This document shows, piece after piece, positions 5,597 to 11,046 of a stretch of DNA of 13,519 nt (position 1 is the first letter of the stretch; each line of letters begins with the position of its first letter). The translations under genes and the position numbers were made by a program. Source of the DNA: WJLC01 sp964600865 (lineage in GTDB: Archaea > Nanobdellota > Nanobdellia > Pacearchaeales > GW2011-AR1); NCBI GenBank assembly GCA_964600865.1, contig CAZRJP010000020.1, positions 1 to 13,519 of the forward strand, read 5' to 3'. The notes under the pieces are model-generated. The model searched no databases and was not told where the DNA came from. It was given only the letters and a program-made list of their open reading frames with translations.

Positions 5597-8053
5597 TTAT
5601 TCAATAAATATTGCAGGTTTACCTGGTTTTGCCTTACTAGATTTTTTAGTAGGATCATATTTATTTTTATCATTAACTGCAAAAATCTTAACTGGTTTTC
5701 CTATTTTATTACTAATGATTTTTTCATCATAAAGTTCAGTTTCATTAGGTAAAACATACACATATACTTTTTCTCTTTCTTCTCCCTTATTTTTTATAAT
5801 ATTCAAGATATTTGATATATCTGAGACAAGCTTATCTCTTGCCTCATCTTGCTTTTCAAATTTTTCATTAATCTTATTTTCATTAACCTTTGGCCATTTA
5901 GCTAATGAGATGAAAGGCTTATTCCCTAATTTTTTCCAAAGCTCTTCAGTAATATAAGGGGAGAAAGGATGTAATAATTTCAAGAAACTTTCTAAAACAT
6001 TCTTTCCTGTTTTTTCAGGAATTGATTGGAAAAGTTTTCTTATTTTTATAATGGCCAAATTATAATTGAAATTATTTATATCTTCAGTAACTAATTTTAT
6101 TGTTTTATTTAACTTACTTTCAATTCTATCATCTGCTTTTCCTAACTTTAATTTATCAAAATATCTATAAACATTATTCAAAAATTTAGAACTATTTTGA
6201 ACTACACTCTCATCCCAATTAGTATCTGAATCAGGAGAAGCAAAACTCATTAATGATAATCTTAATGCATCTGCACCCATCTTTTTTATCATACTCATTG
6301 GATTTACAACATTTCCAAGAGACTTAGACATTTTTCTTCCATCAGCTGCATGAAGCATCCCTTGATTAAATAAACTTTTAACAGGCTCATCTATATCAAG
6401 AAGCCCTAAATCTCTAAGAAATTTAGTGTAGAACCTGAAATAAATTAAATGCATGCATGCATGTTCTGCTCCCCCAATGTATTGATCTACAGGTACCCAA
6501 TACTTAGCTTTATTTTTATCAAATATCTCCTTATCATTATTTGGATCACAGTATCTTAAATAATACCAAGAACTGTTGACAAAAGTATCCATAGTATCTG
6601 TTTCTCTTTTTGCCTTTTCACCGCACTTAGGGCAAGATGTATTCACAAAATCCTCATTAGTTAAAAGGGGGTTACCCTCTCCAAATTTAACATCTTCAGG
6701 TAATTCGACAGGTAAATCTTTTTCAGGAACAGGTACAACTCCACATTTATCACAATAAACAATTGGTATTGGTGTTCCCCAATATCTCTGTCTTGAAACT
6801 AACCAATCTCTTAATTTATACTGGACTACTTCTTTTCCAAGGCCTTTCTTCTCCAAATACTTTGTTATCTTTTTCTTTGCTTCTTCATTATCTATTCCAT
6901 CAAATTTTTTAGAATTAATTAAAACACCTTTTCCAGTATAAGCACTAGAAATCTTAACAACATCTTTTTCCTGCTCCTCAGAATAAACAACAGTCTTTAT
7001 AGGAATTTCATATTTTTTAGCAAATTCAAAATCTCTCTGGTCATGAGCAGGAACAGCCATAACCATTCCACTTCCATAATCTGCTACTACAAAATTTCCT
7101 GTATAAACAGGAACTTTTTCTTTAGTTAAAGGATTTATAGCATAACTTCCAGTAAAAACTCCTTCTTTTTCCATATCATCTAATTCTTTCTCAGAAACAC
7201 CCTTTAATTTTTTTAAAAATTCTTTAACATCTTTTTCCTGTTCCTTTGTAACAAGTTCCATTAATCTTGAATGTTGAGCTGAAATAACCATAAAAGTGAC
7301 TCCACAAAGAGTATCAGGACGTGTTGTAAAAATAGGCCATTTTTCCCCATTTATTTCAAACTTAATTTCTGTTCCATAACTCTTACCAATCCAATTTTTC
7401 TGCATTGCTTTAATTCTATCTGGCCAATCCAATTCATCTACCTTATCTAAAAGTTCATCAGCATAATCTGTTATTTTGAAAAACCATTGTTTAAGATGTT
7501 TAATCTTTACTTTTGTCCCACACCTCTCACAAGTACCTCCCTGAGATTGTTCATTTGATAAAACTGTTTCACATGAAGAACACCAATTAACAGCAGCCTT
7601 TTTTCTGTATGCCATCTCTTTTTCAAACATCTTCAAAAATATCCACTGGTCCCATTTGTAATATTCTGGTTTAGAAGTATTAATTAATCTGTCCCAATCA
7701 TAACTCCATCCCATTGCTTTTTGCTGTTCCATAAAATTACTCATAGAATTATTGGTATATTTTCTAGGATGAGTCCCTGCTTTTATTGCCGCATTTTCTG
7801 CAGGTAATCCTAATGCATCATATCCCATAGGGTATAAAACATTGAACCCTTTCATTCTCTTAAATCTAGCATAAATATCTCCAATAGTATAATTCAAAGC
7901 ATGACCCATATGCAAACCTGCTCCCGAAGGATAAGGGAACATTTCTAAAACATAATATTTTTCCTTTTTAGAATTCTTTTTTGTAGAAAATACTTTATTC
8001 TTCTCCCATTTCTTTCTCCACTTTTTTTCTATTTTTTTGAAATTATAATCCAT
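5597..8053 (-). CDS. leuS: Leucyl-tRNA synthetase, bacterial type
   Basis: Class I synthetase that charges tRNA-Leu; 818 residues, near the usual bacterial length. The HIGH-type motif is HMGH at 48-51, following MFPYPSG (38-44), and the KMSKS motif is at 574-578. Two zinc-binding modules are visible: C158/C161 with C175/C178, and C434/C437 with C474/C477. The CP1 editing domain carries TTRPD (243-247) and the AVPAHDQRDFEFA block. The MFPYPSG and GLPAENAAI blocks are bacterial LeuRS hallmarks; archaeal/eukaryotic enzymes differ in these blocks, so this looks like a transferred gene. The ATG lies 26.5 nt from the centre of a TTTAAA box shared with endA. A tRNA-Leu(TAG), a likely substrate, lies at the right end of the window. 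Confidence 0.96.
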   Translation of the reverse strand: MDYNFKKIEKKWRKKWEKNKVFSTKKNSKKEKYYVLEMFPYPSGAGLHMGHALNYTIGDIYARFKRMKGFNVLYPMGYDALGLPAENAAIKAGTHPRKYTNNSMSNFMEQQKAMGWSYDWDRLINTSKPEYYKWDQWIFLKMFEKEMAYRKKAAVNWCSSCETVLSNEQSQGGTCERCGTKVKIKHLKQWFFKITDYADELLDKVDELDWPDRIKAMQKNWIGKSYGTEIKFEINGEKWPIFTTRPDTLCGVTFMVISAQHSRLMELVTKEQEKDVKEFLKKLKGVSEKELDDMEKEGVFTGSYAINPLTKEKVPVYTGNFVVADYGSGMVMAVPAHDQRDFEFAKKYEIPIKTVVYSEEQEKDVVKISSAYTGKGVLINSKKFDGIDNEEAKKKITKYLEKKGLGKEVVQYKLRDWLVSRQRYWGTPIPIVYCDKCGVVPVPEKDLPVELPEDVKFGEGNPLLTNEDFVNTSCPKCGEKAKRETDTMDTFVNSSWYYLRYCDPNNDKEIFDKNKAKYWVPVDQYIGGAEHACMHLIYFRFYTKFLRDLGLLDIDEPVKSLFNQGMLHAADGRKMSKSLGNVVNPMSMIKKMGADALRLSLMSFASPDSDTNWDESVVQNSSKFLNNVYRYFDKLKLGKADDRIESKLNKTIKLVTEDINNFNYNLAIIKIRKLFQSIPEKTGKNVLESFLKLLHPFSPYITEELWKKLGNKPFISLAKWPKVNENKINEKFEKQDEARDKLVSDISNILNIIKNKGEEREKVYVYVLPNETELYDEKIISNKIGKPVKIFAVNDKNKYDPTKKSSKAKPGKPAIFIE

Positions 8054-8074
8054 AAATAATAAACTATTCAGGAA

Positions 8075-8084
8075 CTTTTAAATA
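8075..8084. promoter_or_regulatory. Shared bidirectional TATA-like box between leuS and endA
   Basis: The palindromic core TTTAAA occupies 8077-8082, centre 8079.5. The leuS start (8053) and the endA start (8106) are each exactly 26.5 nt from that centre, and the whole spacer is 52 nt. No second AT box at suitable spacing is evident, so one element probably directs leaderless transcription both ways. Confidence 0.6.
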
Positions 8085-8105
8085 TTATCATTAACTAACA
8101 AGGAT

Positions 8106-8627
8106 ATGAAGAAAATAAAAGTGCATTTAATAGGAGAAATAATCTCCAGTAACTCAACTCAGGCATTTAGTCTTTATGAAAAAAGTGCATTTGGCCAACC
8201 AAAACAAGGAAAAATCCAATATACCTTAAGTGAAGCATTATTCTTATTTGAAAAGAAAAAACTAGAACCATATGATTATAGAGATAAAAAAATTAAGAAA
8301 AAAACCTTCTTAAGAAGATTAAGAAGAATAGATAAGAAAATTCAATTAAAATATCTGGTGTATAAAGATTTAAGAGAAAGAGGCTATGTTGTTAAAACTG
8401 CTTTAAAATTCGGTGCGGATTTTAGAGTTTATCCTAAAGGTTCTAGACCAGGAAAAAAACATGCTAAATGGATAGTATTTGTTGAACATGAAACAAAAAG
8501 TCTTACATGGCATAGTTTTTCTGCAAAGAACCGTGTAGCGCACAGTACAAAGAAAAAACTCTTATTAGCAATTATAGATGAGGAATCTGACGTTACTTAT
8601 TACGAGGTAAGCTGGCTAAAACCCTAA
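8106..8627 (+). CDS. endA: tRNA-splicing endonuclease EndA
   Basis: Archaeal tRNA intron endonuclease, which cuts bulge-helix-bulge structures in precursor tRNAs. At 173 residues it has the size of the homotetrameric archaeal form. The C-terminal nuclease domain shows the classic sequence YKDLRERGYVVKTALKFGAD (86-105) leading to catalytic Y109 (FRVY), H119 (HAKW), and the lysine at K149 or K150 (HSTKKKLLLAI), so the catalytic triad is complete. The first 70 residues form the smaller N-terminal domain with a basic region at 60-79. The start at 8106 fits the shared TATA-like box at 8077-8082. A probable substrate, an intron-bearing tRNA with a canonical motif, is present at 10169-10291. The downstream winged-helix gene has its own TATA-like box. 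Confidence 0.95.
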   Translation: MKKIKVHLIGEIISSNSTQAFSLYEKSAFGQPKQGKIQYTLSEALFLFEKKKLEPYDYRDKKIKKKTFLRRLRRIDKKIQLKYLVYKDLRERGYVVKTALKFGADFRVYPKGSRPGKKHAKWIVFVEHETKSLTWHSFSAKNRVAHSTKKKLLLAIIDEESDVTYYEVSWLKP

Positions 8628-8629
8628 AT

Positions 8630-8638
8630 CTTTATAAT
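8630..8638 (+). promoter_or_regulatory. TATA-like box for the winged-helix/Lys-rich gene
   Basis: CTTTATAAT, with TTTATA centred 26.5 nt upstream of the ATG at 8660, beginning three bases after the endA stop. The spacing matches the other leaderless genes here. Confidence 0.5.
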
Positions 8639-8659
8639 CATCTTATTATTTATTAAAAT

Positions 8660-9643
8660 ATGCCAACAAAAGATACATCTGGAATAAAGAAAAAAATTGT
8701 CTCTTTTCTAAAAGAAAAAGGTCCTAGTTTACCTGTCCATATAGCAAAAGAGATTGGAATGGATATGCTATTTACTTCTGCGTTTTTATCAGAATTATTA
8801 TCTGATGGAAAAATAAAAATAAGTCATCTAAAAGTTGGAAATTCTCGATTATATCTTTTATCAGGACAAGAAGAGCAATTAGAAAATTTCTCAAGGTATC
8901 TAAACCATAAAGAAAAAGAAGCATTTGAATTATTAAAGGAGAAAAAGTTTGTAGACAATTCTAAATTAGATCCAGCAATAAGAATTGCCATGCAAAATTT
9001 AGAGGATTTTGCAAAACCAATTGATAATGAAGGCAAAAGAATATGGAAATATTTTACTGCTAAAAAAGAAGATATGCCTAAACCTAAACAACCAAAAGAG
9101 AAAAAAGAAGAACAAAAACAAGAAGAAACAAAAACTCAAGAAAAATCCAAAAAAACAGAGGATAAAGAAGATGAAAAGAAAACTTCTAAAGATAAATCAA
9201 AAAAATCTGAAGAGAAAAAGGATTCAAAGAGCAAAGAAAGTGAAAAGAAAGAAGATTCTAAAGAGGATAAATCAAAATCTTCTAAGAAAAAATCTAAAAA
9301 GAAGTCTAAAAGGAAAAGGAAAAGGAAAAGAAGAACTAAAAAGAACAAAAAATTCTTTAATCAAGTAAAAACCTTCTTAGACTCTCAAAATATAGAAATA
9401 ATAGACATACAGAGTTTTAGTAAAAAGGATTTAATGTTAAAAGTTAAAAAAGATGATAATGAAAGAATACTTATTGCATATAATAAAAAAAGAGTGAATA
9501 ATAAAGACATAATAAAAGCATACAAAAAAGCTTCTGAAGAAGACCTTCCTTACTTAATATTAAGCAAAGGGAAACCCTATAAAAAGACCCAAAGGATAAT
9601 AAAAGCAGTAAAAAACCTTAAAGCGATAAAAAAAATCAAATAA
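8660..9643 (+). CDS. Winged-helix protein with Lys/Glu/Ser-rich linker and a C-terminal alpha/beta domain
   Basis: A 327-residue protein without a firm family name. Residues 1-70 read as a winged helix-turn-helix (KKKIVSFLKEKGPSLPVHIA at 10-29, then a recognition-helix-like stretch and a LYLL wing). A second helical region covers 80-132. Residues 135-230 are a low-complexity linker that begins K/E-rich and ends in a K/S/R block (208-230). The C-terminal part (231-327) alternates hydrophobic strands and helices, with DLMLKVKKDD (257-266), a DII helix start (283-285) and LPYLILSKG (296-304); this layout is reminiscent of a restriction-endonuclease-like fold, but I cannot confirm catalytic residues. 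DNA binding is likely. A 46-nt stretch (9284-9329) is identical to DNA encoding the TFE tail, in the same frame. Confidence 0.75.
   Translation: MPTKDTSGIKKKIVSFLKEKGPSLPVHIAKEIGMDMLFTSAFLSELLSDGKIKISHLKVGNSRLYLLSGQEEQLENFSRYLNHKEKEAFELLKEKKFVDNSKLDPAIRIAMQNLEDFAKPIDNEGKRIWKYFTAKKEDMPKPKQPKEKKEEQKQEETKTQEKSKKTEDKEDEKKTSKDKSKKSEEKKDSKSKESEKKEDSKEDKSKSSKKKSKKKSKRKRKRKRRTKKNKKFFNQVKTFLDSQNIEIIDIQSFSKKDLMLKVKKDDNERILIAYNKKRVNNKDIIKAYKKASEEDLPYLILSKGKPYKKTQRIIKAVKNLKAIKKIK
9284..9329 (+). repeat. 46-nt sequence identical to the TFE tail DNA (1576-1621, opposite strand)
   Basis: Exact 46-nt match between this segment and the reverse complement of 1576-1621, bounded by mismatches on both sides. Both copies are read in the same frame, encoding KKKSKKKSKRKRKRK. 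Synonymous AAA/AAG choices are identical throughout, which is more than amino acid similarity alone requires. Confidence 0.85.
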
Positions 9644-9647
9644 AAAT

Positions 9648-9656
9648 CTTTAAAAA
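9648..9656 (+). promoter_or_regulatory. TATA-like box for rps17e
   Basis: CTTTAAAAA, with TTTAAA centred 26.5 nt upstream of the S17e ATG (9678), immediately after the preceding gene's stop. Confidence 0.5.
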
Positions 9657-9677
9657 CCTAAATGAAAAACAATAAAC

Positions 9678-9902
9678 ATGGGAAAGATAAAAACTAAGCT
9701 AATTAAAAGAACTGGAGACAAACTAATGGATTCAGAAGTAGAATTCAGTACTGAATTTGAAAGAAACAAAAAGTTACTTGGAGATGAAATGCCAAGTAAA
9801 AAAATAAGGAATCAAATAGCAGGGTATGTTTCAAGAATGAAGAAAAGAGAAAAGAAAAAGAAAGCTAAAATTGCTAGGTCTCTAAAAGAAGCTCAAAAAT
9901 AA
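9678..9902 (+). CDS. rps17e: Small-subunit ribosomal protein S17e (eS17)
   Basis: Archaeal/eukaryotic-type small-subunit ribosomal protein, 74 residues. It begins MGKIKTKLIKRTGDKL and contains EFERNKKLLGDEMPSKKIRN (28-47) followed by IAGYVSRMKKRE, the core S17e signature. The Lys-rich C-terminus is expected for an rRNA-binding protein. The family is absent from bacteria, so it anchors the window to Archaea. Its TAA (9900-9902) directly abuts the stop codon of the convergent membrane-protein gene with no bases between. Its promoter is likely its own TATA-like box. Confidence 0.93.
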   Translation: MGKIKTKLIKRTGDKLMDSEVEFSTEFERNKKLLGDEMPSKKIRNQIAGYVSRMKKREKKKKAKIARSLKEAQK

Positions 9903-10118
9903 TTATTTCTTTTTAGATAATAATTTTTTAATATCTTTAACAGTCTTATTTATTTCTCCAATTTCTTTTGTACGTTTTCTATTAATAAATGTATTAATTA
10001 TATTAAAAATTATATAAACAAACACAACTATTCCTAGTGCTTGTAATAAACTTACTAAATTAGATATCCTATTAATTAAAACATCTGGTAAACCATTTAT
10101 CACACTCTCATTAATCAT
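9903..10118 (-). CDS. Small single-pass membrane protein of unknown function
   Basis: A 71-residue protein with one hydrophobic helix (about residues 25-45), preceded by a polar amphipathic segment (1-24) and followed by a basic stretch (NRKRTK at 46-51) and a Lys-rich amphipathic C-terminus. The positive charges after the helix suggest a cytoplasmic C-terminus. I do not recognise a family. It is real by its own promoter logic: its ATG is 26.5 nt from the centre of a TTTAAA box shared with the divergent tRNA gene. Its stop is back-to-back with that of S17e. The resemblance to small holin- or signal-anchor-like proteins is only generic. Confidence 0.65.
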   Translation of the reverse strand: MINESVINGLPDVLINRISNLVSLLQALGIVVFVYIIFNIINTFINRKRTKEIGEINKTVKDIKKLLSKKK

Positions 10119-10139
10119 ATTATACCAAAAAAGCTAAAG

Positions 10140-10149
10140 CTTTTAAATG
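10140..10149. promoter_or_regulatory. Shared TATA-like box: membrane-protein gene (left) and intron-bearing tRNA (right)
   Basis: TTTAAA at 10142-10147, centre 10144.5. It is 26.5 nt from the ATG of the minus-strand membrane-protein gene (10118) and 24.5 nt from the mature 5' end of the tRNA (10169). It is the second palindromic box in the window that could fire both ways, here pairing an mRNA with a tRNA. Confidence 0.5.
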
Positions 10150-10168
10150 TTTTATTTTTAATAAGTTT

Positions 10169-10291
10169 GTCTCTGTAGCTCAGGGTTAGAGCGCCGCTCT
10201 CATGAAATTAAAATTCATTGAACATTTATTTGTTCAAAAACCTTTGATTTGGGACAGGCGGAGGTCGTGGGTTAAAATCCCACCCGAGACA
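10169..10291 (+). tRNA. tRNA with anticodon CAT (probably elongator Met; Ile2 possible), with a 51-nt intron
   Basis: Exon 1 is 10169-10204, the intron 10205-10255, exon 2 10256-10291; the mature tRNA is 72 nt and CCA is not encoded. The D-stem GCTC/GAGC, anticodon stem CCGCT/GGCGG (one T-G pair) with loop CTCATGA, and T-stem GTGGG/CCCAC all form. The acceptor stem GTCTCTG/CCGAGAC has one T-C mismatch at position 6-67; discriminator A. The anticodon stem lacks the three G-C pairs typical of initiators. The intron sits between positions 37 and 38. CTCA pairs with TGGG to form a 4-bp helix flanked by 3-nt bulges TGA and ACA, the canonical splicing motif. The T-loop reads TTAAAAT, with A instead of C56, and the D-loop is only 7 nt. 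An archaeal elongator Met is most likely; CAT can also be a lysidine/agmatidine-type Ile tRNA. Confidence 0.88.
10205..10255 (+). other. tRNA intron with bulge-helix-bulge splice motif and internal hairpin
   Basis: 51-nt intron. Beyond the 5' bulge, AATTAAA pairs with TTTGATT (7 bp with one T-G), extending the splice motif. Further in, TTGAACA and TGTTCAA form a 7-bp hairpin with a 6-nt loop. Both cuts fall after the second base of a 3-nt bulge, as archaeal EndA requires. Confidence 0.82.
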
Positions 10292-10322
10292 TTAATTAAG
10301 TTTAATATGAAGATAATTAATT

Positions 10323-10673
10323 TTAATATAAAGAGGGGACATTATCTCCTTTTTTTCTAGGAAGAATATGATAATGTGCATGATTAACAACTTGTCCTGC
10401 AGATTCAAAATTATTATTTATAACATTAAATCCCTGAGAATCATTTTCCTTCATAACTTTCATAGCAGTCTTTTTAATACAATCTAAAAGTTCTTGCCCA
10501 AGACTATCTGGCATATCTAATGTTGTCTTAAAATGTCTTTTAGGAATAACTAATGTGTGTCCTTTTATTTTAGGATTAGCGTCTGGAAAAGAAATAAAAC
10601 TATCATTTTCATAAACTTTTTCTACAGATGTCTCTCCTTTTGCTATCTTACAAAAAACACACTTTTTATCCAT
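10323..10673 (-). CDS. HIT-family nucleotide-binding protein (HIT-like hydrolase)
   Basis: A 116-residue histidine-triad protein. The active-site motif HAHYHILP gives H98, H100 and H102; H100 would be the nucleophile of nucleoside phosphoramidate or dinucleoside polyphosphate hydrolysis. The N-terminal CVFC (C5/C8) together with a downstream His such as H47 matches the zinc site of the Hint-like branch. It also has KGHTLVIPKRH (37-47). It is slightly shorter than typical members (about 130-140), ending 14 residues after the triad, so a C-terminal helix may be missing. The substrate is unknown; Hint proteins can hydrolyse aminoacyl-AMP, which would fit the synthetase-rich context, but that is inference. 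A TTTAAA box is centred 24.5 nt upstream of the ATG. Confidence 0.92.
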   Translation of the reverse strand: MDKKCVFCKIAKGETSVEKVYENDSFISFPDANPKIKGHTLVIPKRHFKTTLDMPDSLGQELLDCIKKTAMKVMKENDSQGFNVINNNFESAGQVVNHAHYHILPRKKGDNVPSLY

Positions 10674-10694
10674 ATAAATATAATAAAACCTTCC

Positions 10695-10700
10695 TTTAAA
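10695..10700 (-). promoter_or_regulatory. TATA-like box for the HIT gene
   Basis: TTTAAA centred 24.5 nt upstream of the ATG at 10673, in the 70-nt spacer before the basic-protein gene. Confidence 0.4.
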
Positions 10701-10743
10701 AATATAATTAAAAATAAAAATAAATAAAATAAAAAATCCAAGA

Positions 10744-10980
10744 TTATTTCTTCTTTCTTTTTCTACGACTCTTGCCTTTTCTTTTCTTGGTCTTTCTTTT
10801 AGACTTCTTTCTTTTAGCCTTTTTTCTCTTCTTTTTCTTAGACTTCTTAGACCTTTTTTTCTTGGGCTTCCTTTTTGCAGATTTAGCTAAACTCTTTTTT
10901 CTTTTTTCAAGCTTAGTTATCTCTTTCTTAAGCTTTCTTATCTTAGCTGTTATCTGTGTCTTAGTAAGTTTTTTTGCCAT
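10744..10980 (-). CDS. Small, extremely basic Lys/Arg-rich protein, possibly nucleic-acid binding
   Basis: A 78-residue protein in which 49 residues are Lys or Arg and only two are acidic (E20, E25). The first 35 residues have a regular Leu/Ile spacing suggesting a short helix or coiled coil; the rest is a K/R/S tail with one Pro. It resembles the lysine-rich tails of histone H1-like or ribosomal proteins, so DNA or RNA condensation or ribosome association is plausible. I recognise no named family. It is probably a real gene: a clear Shine-Dalgarno AGAGGT lies 8 nt before the ATG, and a possible TATA box (TTTAAA, 11025-11030) lies about 47 nt upstream, implying a short leader. The purine-rich coding strand makes the opposite strand open as well, but that reads as Phe/Leu filler. 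Confidence 0.65.
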   Translation of the reverse strand: MAKKLTKTQITAKIRKLKKEITKLEKRKKSLAKSAKRKPKKKRSKKSKKKKRKKAKRKKSKRKTKKRKGKSRRKRKKK

Positions 10981-10988
10981 TATTTTTT

Positions 10989-10994
10989 ACCTCT
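10989..10994 (-). promoter_or_regulatory. Shine-Dalgarno site of the basic protein gene
   Basis: AGAGGT on the minus strand, 8 nt before the ATG at 10980. It supports that start and indicates a led mRNA, unlike most neighbours. Confidence 0.6.
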
Positions 10995-11046
10995 TTTTAA
11001 TTCAAATAACCAGAAGTTTAGTCTTTAAATACTTTTTTTAAAACTC

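Noticed and set aside
9009..9368. 119-residue Lys/Asn-rich plus-strand open frame
   Set aside because: It is an out-of-frame shadow of the low-complexity linker in the winged-helix gene, with no start signal of its own.
10169..10291. CAT tRNA considered as an initiator tRNA or a pseudogene
   Set aside because: The anticodon stem lacks three consecutive G-C pairs of initiators. Stems and the splice motif are intact, so a working elongator-type tRNA is more likely despite odd loop bases.
10772..11041. 89-residue hydrophobic plus-strand frame opposite the basic protein, looking like a membrane protein
   Set aside because: Hydrophobicity is a by-product of complementing Lys codons. The minus-strand frame has a proper Shine-Dalgarno site; the plus frame has none evident.
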